A stretch of DNA of 64,000 nt from Fabrea salina (taxonomy: Eukaryota > Ciliophora > Heterotrichea > Heterotrichida > Fabreidae): contig JALIHJ010000027.1 of the NCBI GenBank assembly GCA_022984795.1, positions 62,001-126,000 of the forward strand, written 5' to 3'. This document shows positions 53,401-61,895 of this stretch, in pieces. The translations under genes and the position numbers were made by a program. The notes beneath the pieces are model-generated. The model saw only the letters and a program-made list of their open reading frames with translations, was not told the origin of the DNA and searched no databases. Each line of letters begins with the position of its first letter. Within the stretch, counting starts at the first letter, position 1.

Positions 53401-55491
53401 TTAAACCATACTACATGACTTAGAAGTAAGTTTTTTGAAAATAAAGAGAACAAGTGTGACCTGGCGAGCTTTTGTAAAGCTTCCAGGGTTTTCTGCTGTG
53501 AACTTGTAGTAGAACTCTTCTAGTTTCTCAGTGAATCCTTGGTGAGTGAAGTTTTCCCATAGTTCTTTTTCGGTTTGGTAGACCTCTTGGGTATTATCTA
53601 TGCTTTGTAAGGCTTTGCTGAGTGACTCTTCTTGAAGTCCTTGTTTGAGGCTCTCTACAAGTATTTGCTTGATTGAATTGGGTTTTTGTTGGACGTGTTC
53701 TGTGCCTTGCTTTCTGGCTTCGTAGTCCAGTATTTTGTCTTCTAAAGCTTTGTACTTAGCCATAAAGCTTTGTTTTTCCTGACCTGGTTCACTCTGTTTA
53801 AGTTTTGCAACAAGAGTTTCATACTGCTCTTTTATCAAGTTGTTTCTAGCAACCAAGTCCTGAGACTCTATTTTAGAGAGGCTCAACTGGTCTTCTTTAG
53901 CAGCAAAGTTGTCAGCTAGTTCTAAGTACCCTTTTTTAAGTTGTCTGTTAATTGAATCCAAGTAAGTTATTTTGGAGTAAAGGTCGCTGTTTTGGAGCTG
54001 CAGTTTATCCAACTCGTCCCTCTGTTGGTAAGCCAGTGACTTAAATCTTTTGATGCACCTGTTAAGTTTACTAAAGCATCCTTGGTCTTTTTCTGTGGCT
54101 TGCAAACTAGAGTAAGTTTGAACTGAGTACTCGTTAAAGTCTTCTTCGTTGTATTCTAGGTAACTTTCGTTCTCTGACTCAGACTCAGACATCTGGCTCT
54201 CGAAGTAAGCGTTGATAAAGTCCAGTTCTTCTTTAAACACTTCAAGTTCTTCTTGCTTGTAGTTGTGCGACTCATAAAGCAAGTCAAAGTCTTCTTTTAG
54301 TCTGCCAAACTCTTCTTCTAAGCCTTTTATCTCTAGTTTGTCTGGTTTAGCTGGAGACAAGGCAGTGGTGGTCGTTCCTTCTAAAACAGAAAGAATTGAG
54401 TCTGTTTCAAACTTCAGTTCATAAAAAGCCTCCCCAAAGGCTTCTAAAAACATGTCTTGAACTTCTTCGCTGAAGTTCTGTAGTTTAAAGTCTATTTCTT
54501 CAATGTTATCGTTTTGCTTAGTGGCTCTTTGCTTTATTTCCCGAAGAATTTCTTCATTGGAAACCTCCTTGCGCATGCTAGAGTTTTCTTGAGACAGGTC
54601 TCTGTTGATGTTTTCGAGTTCTTCTGTATAGGACTTTTGGTTCTCAAGTTGAGTTGTTAGTTTTTCTAAGTTTGTTTTCAGTGATTTGATGGTTTTGTCC
54701 CTGTCGTATAGTTTTTTTTTTAGTAACTGCAAGTAGTCAGCTGATTCTCCTGAGTACTTAACTAAGCTTTCTGAGTCTTCTAGTTTCTTGAGTTCGTTTC
54801 TTAAGTAGTCAATAACTGCTTCTTTTTCCTGGATTGTTTTAGCAAAATCCCTGTTTTCGTTGGAGAGTTGTTCACTTTCTTCATAAGCTTTTGAGTACAG
54901 TTCGTAGTACTCTTCTAGTAGGTTGTCTTTTTCACAAAGCAGTTCTTGGGCGTTTTCTAGGCTCTCCTGGAGTCTCAAGTTCTGGCTGAGTAGATCTGCG
55001 TTTTCTGATTGATACTCGTCAAGGCTTCTAAAAGTGTCTTCGTACTTTTTTTTATATTTTTTGCAGCTGGACTCCAGGCTCTGTGTGTAGTAGTCTAGTT
55101 TTTTGTCTTTCCAGTTGCTGTGGGAAGAGCTTTTTACTGGCTCATTTTGGTAAGTTGTTCTAGAAATGACCCTTTTGGTAAACTTTTCAGTGATGACTAG
55201 GACTTGTTGAGTGTACTTATGGAAAGTAACTTTTAGGGAGGAGTAGTCTTTTTTCAGTGCCTTAACTTTGTCTTTGAGGCACAGAATTTTAAGCTCTGGA
55301 GAGACTGTGCAGGAATAAGTTACTTGTGGGTAGGGTTTTGTTTGGGCTAACGGTTGATGAACCTCTGGAGTCTCTGGGTAATTTTTATTTTGCATTTGTA
55401 ATAAATTAAACTCATCTTTGAAATAGTGGGCATTTTTAGCATTTTGAATGCACTCTGCATCATTTCTGGGTTTTTCAAAATCGCGTTCCAT
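53401..55491 (-). CDS. Long coiled-coil protein, tandem paralogue
   Basis: 696 residues, also almost entirely coiled coil, with Gln/Glu/Lys heptads and an SESESENESY acidic serine patch. Alignment with its neighbour is colinear over the second half; the first halves are more diverged. The C-terminus is short and ends with KLTSKSCSMV; a Cys near the end (CSMV) could be a CaaX-like prenylation site, absent in the neighbour, so the copies may differ in location. The intergenic space between the two is only 35 bp. Confidence 0.75.
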   Translation of the reverse strand: MERDFEKPRNDAECIQNAKNAHYFKDEFNLLQMQNKNYPETPEVHQPLAQTKPYPQVTYSCTVSPELKILCLKDKVKALKKDYSSLKVTFHKYTQQVLVITEKFTKRVISRTTYQNEPVKSSSHSNWKDKKLDYYTQSLESSCKKYKKKYEDTFRSLDEYQSENADLLSQNLRLQESLENAQELLCEKDNLLEEYYELYSKAYEESEQLSNENRDFAKTIQEKEAVIDYLRNELKKLEDSESLVKYSGESADYLQLLKKKLYDRDKTIKSLKTNLEKLTTQLENQKSYTEELENINRDLSQENSSMRKEVSNEEILREIKQRATKQNDNIEEIDFKLQNFSEEVQDMFLEAFGEAFYELKFETDSILSVLEGTTTTALSPAKPDKLEIKGLEEEFGRLKEDFDLLYESHNYKQEELEVFKEELDFINAYFESQMSESESENESYLEYNEEDFNEYSVQTYSSLQATEKDQGCFSKLNRCIKRFKSLAYQQRDELDKLQLQNSDLYSKITYLDSINRQLKKGYLELADNFAAKEDQLSLSKIESQDLVARNNLIKEQYETLVAKLKQSEPGQEKQSFMAKYKALEDKILDYEARKQGTEHVQQKPNSIKQILVESLKQGLQEESLSKALQSIDNTQEVYQTEKELWENFTHQGFTEKLEEFYYKFTAENPGSFTKARQVTLVLFIFKKLTSKSCSMV

Positions 55492-55534
55492 ATATATTAC
55501 TTAACTTACTTGTTGTTAGCTAACTATAATATCA

Positions 55535-56485
55535 ATGGAGTTTAGATGCTCTGTTCCTGATTGCCCGGGCAATCAGTTTATGTGTGAGTGCAGTGAGCCT
55601 CCTGTGATGCTATGTCCCCACCAGTTGGGCTTCCACATGATGATTTTTGACGGCAGAACTCATACTCCTGTGCCTTTTAGAAAGAATAGGGTTGATTATG
55701 TGGTAAAGGCTTTAGATGAAATGCTGAATCAAACACTGATCAATAAAAGAAGAGCTATAAACTGCGTGAGTGATTGGATTAGTTGTTTAGAAGCTGAACT
55801 TAAGTCGGTGTTCAAAGTTTTTAAAGATGCTCAAATCAGAATAGAGCAACTTAAGTCTGAAATTCTAAATTTCTACTCAGCTAGTCCCCAGTTTTCACCA
55901 AAAATCAAAGAGTTTATAGAATTACCGGACAAAGATTTTCATGAGTTTGTTAAGTCTTGGAGTCACCCTTCCTTCTCAATTTCTCGTAAAGGAAAGACTC
56001 TCCAACTTAAGAGTGACTTCAATCTAAGGATTGGCCTTATAGAAATCTTTGTAAAAACACCGACTGGAGAAATAATTACTCTAAAAGTAGATCCCTTTAA
56101 TACTGTTGAAAATTTCAAAACTAAGATTCAGACTAAAGAAGGTATTCATCCTTGTCATCAGAGTCTAGCATTTGGTGGTAGGCAGCTTCAACGAGGCAGA
56201 ACCTTAGCTGATTACAATATCCAAAATGAATCCACACTTCATCTAAAAATAATACCTATTCAGATCTTTATAAAAACACTAACTGGAGAAACAATTGTTT
56301 TAGATGTGGTAATCTCTGATACTATTTACGATTTAAAAGCCAAGATCCAAGAAAAAGAAGGAATTCCTCATGGTCAGCAGCGTCTAATATTTGCTGGCAG
56401 ACAACTTGAAGACGGCAGAATGTTAAGTGATTACAACATCCAAAATGGGTCCACGCTCCATCTTATACTAAGACTCAAATACTAG
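55535..56485 (+). CDS. Zinc-binding N-terminal domain plus two ubiquitin-like domains
   Basis: 316 residues. The start [20 protein letters not shown], with a further CPHQLGFH, forms a B-box-like putative zinc module, and a helical linker with coiled coil follows to about 140. Two ubiquitin-like domains end the protein: [19 protein letters not shown] (about 168-238) and [18 protein letters not shown] (about 242-314), the second closely matching ubiquitin ([20 protein letters not shown]). In both, the position of Lys48 is Arg and of Lys63 is Asn. The C-terminus is LILRLKY instead of LVLRLRGG, so the molecule cannot be conjugated in the usual way. Its role is likely as a recognised or regulatory ubiquitin mimic. 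Confidence 0.75.
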   Translation: MEFRCSVPDCPGNQFMCECSEPPVMLCPHQLGFHMMIFDGRTHTPVPFRKNRVDYVVKALDEMLNQTLINKRRAINCVSDWISCLEAELKSVFKVFKDAQIRIEQLKSEILNFYSASPQFSPKIKEFIELPDKDFHEFVKSWSHPSFSISRKGKTLQLKSDFNLRIGLIEIFVKTPTGEIITLKVDPFNTVENFKTKIQTKEGIHPCHQSLAFGGRQLQRGRTLADYNIQNESTLHLKIIPIQIFIKTLTGETIVLDVVISDTIYDLKAKIQEKEGIPHGQQRLIFAGRQLEDGRMLSDYNIQNGSTLHLILRLKY

Positions 56486-56510
56486 TTTCTATCAATAAGA
56501 CGATAACTTA

Positions 56511-58031
56511 CTACTTAGACTTATGCTTCTTTTTGGTTTTTTCGGATTTAGAGGACTTTTTTCTCTTTTTGGGAAGTTCTTCTTCAGTCTCCTTGTGTTT
56601 TTTGGACTTTTTCTTGGGTTTCTCCTCAGTTTCCTTGTGTTTTTTGGACTTTTTCTTGGGTTTCTCCTCAGTTTCCTTGTGTTTTTTGGACTTTTTCTTG
56701 GGTTTCTCATCTTTGTGTTTCTTTTCATCCTTGTGTTCCTTGGGTTCTTCTTCAACCTCTTGAGGCTCACTAGCAACTTCTGAAACTAATTCTTCAGCCC
56801 TAGCTTCGTCACTCTTGACTACTTCAAACTCAGCATTCTTGGCCTTTTTCTGCTTAGGCCTTTTGTGGGCAGAGTGCGGCTTGCTAGCTCCTTCAGGCAA
56901 AGTATTGTCTAGTTTCTTCAACTTGCACACAAAGAACCCTTCCATGTTGTAGATGTGTGGGTAGATTCTTTTAGCACGAGTCATATGGTAGTGGAAGTGC
57001 TTTCCTCTGTACTTAGGCAGTCCAGCTTCGCCTATGCTAAGTCCAGTTTCAACTATTTTGACGTTGCGGTTTTTCAAAGCGTGGTGGATGACTTCTTCGT
57101 TTTCCTCAACTGCAATAGAACAAGTTGAGTACACCACGAACCCTCCTGTACTCGACCTTGCGTTTACGCAGTCAATAGCTGCCAGCAGTAACTCTTTTTG
57201 AATGTGGGCGTTGGCCTTGATTTCTTTAAGAGTGCGCTGGGCTTTGATTGACTGGTCCTTCCAAATCACGCCTAAGCCTGAACAAGGGGCGTCTACAAGG
57301 ACTCTGTCAAAACAGTTAAAGAGTTTGTTCATTTTCCTTCCGTCGTAGTTCGTAACTATTGAGTTGGTGATTCCCATTCTCTGCAAGTTGGCACTTAAAG
57401 CAGGAATCCTCTCTTTGTTGAACTCGTTGGCCATCAGAATCCCAGAGTTCTTCATGAGTTGTCCCAAGTGCGTGGTTTTGCCTCCAGGCGAAGCACACAT
57501 GTCAAGTACCCTTTCCCCTGGCTTGGGTGCCAAAGCCATCACTGGCAGGAAACTACTGGCAGACTGCAGCATGTACTGCCCTGCGAGGTACTCAGTAGTG
57601 GCGCCTATGGGGACTTGGCTTTCAATTATTTTAAGACCTACTTTGTTCCACTCCCCTACAGGGTCCAAGTTGACTCCTTTTTGGATAAGCACCTGAGCAA
57701 GTTCGCGTCTTTTGGTGCGGAGGGTGTTGGCCCTGATGACAAGAGGACGAGGTACTTGGTTGGCCTCAAGGAAGTCCACTAGTTCTGTGGGAGGGAAAAA
57801 AGCTACTAAGTAGTTAGCCAGTTCTGTGTTGTAATCGTAGTACTTAGAAACCAAAGAAGCCAAGTCCTCCAAGTATTCTTGTCTGGACTTAGCTCTTGAT
57901 TCAGCTGAAAAGTTAGTGAGCACCTGGACTGTTTCTTCTATTTTCATCTTGACGAGTCCTAAGTCTCCTTCTTGGTCTTTTTGGTCCTACTTAGTTCTTA
58001 CCACGTGGATAGTAATTTCCTCGTCACTCAT
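56511..58031 (-). CDS. NOP2: NOP2/NSUN1-type rRNA m5C methyltransferase, one 15-nt intron
   Basis: 501 residues after removing the intron at 57987-58001, which lets the true N-terminus MSDEEITIHV join DQKDQEGDLG. It methylates C5 of a cytosine in 25S/28S rRNA and is essential for ribosome assembly. SAM-binding block: VLDMCASPGGKTTHL. DAPCSG and YSTCS hold the two catalytic cysteines, and VRxNTLR-type RANTLRTKRRE lies upstream. FVVYSTCSIAVEENEEVI is followed by HMTRAKRIYPHIYNMEGFFV, both typical of the family. The C-terminus is a Lys-rich tail with 14-residue repeats (KPKKKSKKHKETEE). It is divergent from the YbaK gene, 14 bp between starts. Confidence 0.95.
56582..56707 (-). repeat. Three tandem 42-bp repeats in the NOP2 tail
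   Basis: Units begin at about 56582 (slightly diverged), 56624 and 56666, each encoding KPKKKSKKHKETEE-like 14 residues. The last two are virtually identical at the DNA level, so they look recently amplified; copy number may vary between individuals. They form a lysine-rich, nucleolar-targeting-like tail. Confidence 0.85.
57987..58001 (-). other. 15-nt intron of NOP2
   Basis: Coding-strand GTAAGAACTAAGTAG, phase 0 after codon 10; it carries an in-frame TAG and its removal joins the N-terminal leader to the NOP2 body. Confidence 0.85.
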
Positions 58032-58045
58032 TTTATTAGACTTTG

Positions 58046-58648
58046 ATGATGGAACAGCTTGCCAAAAGAGTGCATAGCCTTCCAGTGTCAGACATAGAGT
58101 TGGACTTGCTTTACTTCTTCCGGAAACACAAGTGCCGCAGTGTGCAGATCAAAAGGGCTAACCCTAACTACTACGAGTTGACTCTTGAAGAAAGGAAAAG
58201 GTTTCTAGGAGCTCCCTCCACCTACCACCTCTGCAAGACCATAATACTTGAAAACACAAACTGGAACAAGGAGTTCCAAGACGAGCCTCTTTACTACAAA
58301 CACGTGGCAGTGATTATCCAGTACGAAGCAAGGCTTAACTCTGAAAAAATCATGAAGTTCATGAAGGAACTCCAAAACAAACACGCCAAAAACAAGCACG
58401 TTTCTAAAAAACACTTCCACTTCAGACTGGCTGACGAAGAAGTTGCCAGAGAAATCACAGGGTACGGCTACAACGCAATCACTCCTTTTTTAATGAAGCA
58501 AAATATCCCTGTGATTCTGAGTGAGGAAATAACCCACTTGACCCCCAAGTACTTCTGGATGGGAGGAGGCGAAGTGGAACTTAAGCTAGGCATGAGTGTG
58601 GAAGAGTTCTTGAACCTTACAGGCGCTATGGTAGCTCAGACCTCTTAA
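58046..58648 (+). CDS. YbaK/aminoacyl-tRNA deacylase-like protein
   Basis: 200 residues from the ATG at 58046 (MMEQLAKRVH). The YbaK fold is seen in TYHLCKTIILENTNWNK, HVAVIIQYEARLNSEKIMKF, EITGYGYNAITPFLM and IPVILSEEI, followed by a Gly-rich GGGEVELKLGMS. Members hydrolyse mischarged aminoacyl-tRNA in trans (editing). The helical N-terminus of about 60 residues is as in the eukaryotic variants. The conserved Lys of KTI and Gly in TGYG are present. Substrate specificity cannot be judged. Its stop is 18 bp from the convergent VPS29 stop. Confidence 0.78.
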   Translation: MMEQLAKRVHSLPVSDIELDLLYFFRKHKCRSVQIKRANPNYYELTLEERKRFLGAPSTYHLCKTIILENTNWNKEFQDEPLYYKHVAVIIQYEARLNSEKIMKFMKELQNKHAKNKHVSKKHFHFRLADEEVAREITGYGYNAITPFLMKQNIPVILSEEITHLTPKYFWMGGGEVELKLGMSVEEFLNLTGAMVAQTS

Positions 58649-58666
58649 ACTACTAAATTAAGATTA

Positions 58667-59230
58667 TTAAGCCTTGGAGAACTGTGACTTGTTCACTGAG
58701 ACATTTCCGTCAACTAACTCGTAAATGAAGACGGTGACTTCTTTTCCTTGGAAAGCAATGATGATGAAACTGGGCACCACGTCACTTTTGGTAGGAGTGT
58801 AGGCACCTGTAGCGCTTCCTGGGTTAACAATATACTTGCCGTCAATGGTTTCGATATTCATCTGGTGAGTGTGCCCATGCACAAGTATGTCGCATTCAAG
58901 TTCTCTCTGCAAATTGCCTAAGGCTTCTTTATCGCCCCAAGGCACTATTTGGTGACCGTGGATGAGTCCTATTTTCCACTCTCCTATAGTCACTGTTTTC
59001 TGGTCAGGCAAGTTTGAACCAAGGTCGAAGTCGCCCTGGGCTATATGCACATTGGGAGCTAGGGACTTGAGCCAGTCAGTGTGCTCTCGGTTTCCAATGT
59101 TTCCTGTGCACAGAACGTGCTGCACTTTTCCGGGAACCAGTAACTCCTTGAATTTTTCTGGAAGGTCAACTGCCCTTTGTGGAATATGTATGTCTCCTAT
59201 CAAAAGCACTAACTCTCCAAAGTGACTCAT
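58667..59230 (-). CDS. VPS29: Retromer subunit VPS29
   Basis: 187 residues, as in animals (about 182). VPS29 is a scaffold of the retromer complex, which recycles cargo from endosomes. It has a calcineurin-like phosphoesterase fold: VLLIGDIHIPQRA, HVLCTGNIG, HIAQGDFDL, IGLIHGHQIVPWGD, ILVHGHTHQ and NPGSATGAY are all conserved. It matches human VPS29 strongly, e.g. KFKELLVPGKVQHVLCTGN. No intron is needed. The start is divergent from the Piwi gene, 73 bp away. Confidence 0.96.
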   Translation of the reverse strand: MSHFGELVLLIGDIHIPQRAVDLPEKFKELLVPGKVQHVLCTGNIGNREHTDWLKSLAPNVHIAQGDFDLGSNLPDQKTVTIGEWKIGLIHGHQIVPWGDKEALGNLQRELECDILVHGHTHQMNIETIDGKYIVNPGSATGAYTPTKSDVVPSFIIIAFQGKEVTVFIYELVDGNVSVNKSQFSKA

Positions 59231-59303
59231 ATTTTTTTCGCTTATTGGTCAAATGTCTCTAAGTCTATAATAGCCTTTGTGTAATCTATGGATTCAAATA
59301 AAT

Positions 59304-61640
59304 ATGCAGCAATTTCCAGATAGACCAGGCTATTGTAACACTGGAAGGGAAATTCCAATTCTGGCCAACTTCTACAAGTTTAGGATGAAACCAAATTACA
59401 ACCTTTACAAGTTCGACATCTCCTTTGACCCAGAAGTTCCTGACGAAGAAGCTAAACTGAGAGAAACTTTAGTAAGGAAGTGCAGAAACAGAATTCTAGA
59501 AGAACTGGGGAAGTACATTTTTGCCAGAACTAGCATATACGTGGCTATGGACTCCCAGCCTGAAGAACCGCTTGTGGTGGAAGTTGAGCACAACAACCAG
59601 AACTATACCATCACCTTCACACCTGTTGAAGAAGTGACTGGATCTGACCAGATGAGAACTTTCTACAACACTTTCTTTAATACGATCCAAGCTAGACTTG
59701 GACTTATAAGGATTGGCAGAAGGTTTTACGACCCCAGAAGAACTGAGCCCTTAAACGGACACGGACTTAACGTTTGGCCTGGGTACATAAATTCAGTTAG
59801 GGACTTTCAAGGTGGGTGCTACGTTAATATTGACATTACTAGCCGATGTTTGAGGCAGAGGAATGTTTTACAGCAAATCCAAGAAAAGCTATCAGAAGGG
59901 GGCAGAGAAGCTGCTGAAAGGTCAATAGTAGGAAACATGGTTTGGACTGTGTACAACTACAACCACTACAAAGTAGAAGAAATCATGTGGGATATGACTC
60001 CCGAAAGCCATAGGTTCCAGAAAAACCAAGAAATGTGGTCTTTGATGCGCTACTACAACGAACGTTACAACAGGCAAATACAAAACCCTGACCAACCCCT
60101 TTTAAGGGCGCAAGTGGATGAAAACGATGTTTACTTGATTCCTGAACTCTGCATACAAACTGGACTTACAGACGAAATCAGGTCTAACTTCAACATCATG
60201 AAGTCACTAGCTCAAAAAACCAAGTTGCAGCCCCAAGAAAGACTTAGCAAGTCAGGGGAACTCCTTAAAAACCTTAAGAAAAACGAAAAATCTAAGGAAG
60301 AGATTGAAGCTTGGCATACCATTATAGAAGAAGAACCTGCTAAACTAAATGCAAGAGTACTGCCTGCAGGAAGTATTAAAATGAGAGGACCTAATGAACA
60401 AGAACCTATTAGAGTCACTCCAATTAACGAAACTAACGGAGGATTCGACAGGGAAGTCCAGAATCCAATGTTTGTGTCTGGAGAACTAAACAGATGGGGA
60501 ATACTTTACTGCAGAAATGATGAACGCGATGCTAATAATTTTGGAAGAATGCTAATGAGAGAGATCCAGACTTTTAGAATTACCCACGAACCCCCCAGAA
60601 GATTCGCAATTCAAGATGCCAATTGGAATACCTGGGATGCAGAACTCAGAAACATTTGCAGGCCTGAGGTTGACATTTTAGTTTGCTTGTTGCCTGGAAG
60701 AAAAGGAAACTGTAGACTCTACGACGAACTAAAAAGACTGACTTTTTCAACACTGCCAGTTCCTACTCAGGTAGTTCTTACCTCAACTATAAGAAGGGAC
60801 GAAAGGACTTTGGGGTCCATAATCACAAAGATCGTCATACAGATAAACGCAAAAATACAAGGTGTTCCCTGGGCTCTGCACAATATGCCTTTTACAAACA
60901 TTCCCACAATGATCGTTGGAGTAGACGTTTTCCACAAGCGGAATTCTTTCAGTGTGCTAGGAGTCTGCGCTACTTCCGACAGAGACTTTTCTCACTACAT
61001 TTCAGTGCCGAAGGTAAACAGACCTGGCGAAGAAGTGTCAGCTAGGCTATCTGATGCTTTCTATGAGGCAATTAACCAGTTTAAGAAACATAATGGTATT
61101 GGGCCCAAAAGAGTAATTGTCTTTAGGGACGGAGTTTCTGACAGCCAAAGAAACGTAGTTCTGAATGCAGAAGTGCCTCAGATCAAAAAGGCGTTTCAAA
61201 GGCTCCTCAACGAAGGAATTATACCAGAAGAGCCTTTGCTAACCGCTTTGGTTGTTAATAAGCGCATAAACGCAAGGTTTTACCAGCCAAGGTCAAACGG
61301 GCTCAGCAATCCTCCCATCGGAACTTGTGTGGACAGACTTTTAGTTGACCCTCAAAAGTTCGACTTTTATTTGTGCCCCACAAGGGCCACTCAGGGAGTT
61401 ATGAACCCCACTCATTACTTCGTAGTTATAGACGAAAACGAATTCGCAGCTGACGACTTGCAGGTTCTTTCTTACAGAATGTGCTACGGGTACTACAACT
61501 GGAGCGGGTCTATCAGAGTTCCCGCCCCAATCATGTACGCCCACAAGCTTGCATATCAATACGGAGAACGCAGCGTCCAGAACAACCCTCTTAACCCACA
61601 CGGGCACTGGGTAAATACAAGGAGTTTATATTTCATTTAA
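59304..61640 (+). CDS. Piwi-family Argonaute with intact slicer residues
   Basis: 778 residues from the ATG at 59304 (MQQFPDRPGYCNTGREIPIL), which has the usual ciliate RPGYxTxGxxI start. N domain, then a PAZ region at about 200-300 (WTVYNYNHYKVEEIMWDM), MID at about 440-560 and a PIWI domain to the end. The catalytic tetrad is present: Asp in VGVDVFH, a Glu 35-36 residues later (PGEEVS, glutamate finger), Asp in FRDGVSD, and His in MYAHKLAY. It is therefore predicted to be able to cut RNA. In other ciliates Piwi proteins carry scanRNAs that guide genome rearrangement, with different paralogues at different stages; which type this is cannot be told from sequence alone. Confidence 0.93.
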   Translation: MQQFPDRPGYCNTGREIPILANFYKFRMKPNYNLYKFDISFDPEVPDEEAKLRETLVRKCRNRILEELGKYIFARTSIYVAMDSQPEEPLVVEVEHNNQNYTITFTPVEEVTGSDQMRTFYNTFFNTIQARLGLIRIGRRFYDPRRTEPLNGHGLNVWPGYINSVRDFQGGCYVNIDITSRCLRQRNVLQQIQEKLSEGGREAAERSIVGNMVWTVYNYNHYKVEEIMWDMTPESHRFQKNQEMWSLMRYYNERYNRQIQNPDQPLLRAQVDENDVYLIPELCIQTGLTDEIRSNFNIMKSLAQKTKLQPQERLSKSGELLKNLKKNEKSKEEIEAWHTIIEEEPAKLNARVLPAGSIKMRGPNEQEPIRVTPINETNGGFDREVQNPMFVSGELNRWGILYCRNDERDANNFGRMLMREIQTFRITHEPPRRFAIQDANWNTWDAELRNICRPEVDILVCLLPGRKGNCRLYDELKRLTFSTLPVPTQVVLTSTIRRDERTLGSIITKIVIQINAKIQGVPWALHNMPFTNIPTMIVGVDVFHKRNSFSVLGVCATSDRDFSHYISVPKVNRPGEEVSARLSDAFYEAINQFKKHNGIGPKRVIVFRDGVSDSQRNVVLNAEVPQIKKAFQRLLNEGIIPEEPLLTALVVNKRINARFYQPRSNGLSNPPIGTCVDRLLVDPQKFDFYLCPTRATQGVMNPTHYFVVIDENEFAADDLQVLSYRMCYGYYNWSGSIRVPAPIMYAHKLAYQYGERSVQNNPLNPHGHWVNTRSLYFI

Positions 61641-61806
61641 TCCATAACTCTTAACCATATGATTATAAGTTTGCAGAATTTACGGCGTTTGTCCTAATAT
61701 TAAAAATTCATTATAAAGACATCCATTTAAAAACGAATATGTGAAAACAATATAAGGAACACTCTTTTCGGTTATTACTTTAAGTTTTCTGGAATTACTT
61801 TAGGTC

Positions 61807-61857
61807 TTAAGTCTAGGGTGGATCTTAACTCATCTTCGGGAAAAGCACCGGACTTAA
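61807..61857 (+). other. 51-nt hairpin candidate upstream of the pseudokinase gene
   Basis: TTAAGTC (61807-61813) pairs with GACTTAA (61851-61857), and inside it GGTG (61817-61820) with CACC (61846-61849), leaving a 25-nt loop. It lies in a 255 bp gap without coding signal, 38 bp before the ATG at 61896. It could be an RNA structure of a short leader or a small RNA; nothing identifies it. Confidence 0.3.
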
Positions 61858-61895
61858 CTTAAATTCTGCAGCTAAATTATATTTCTATATTATAT

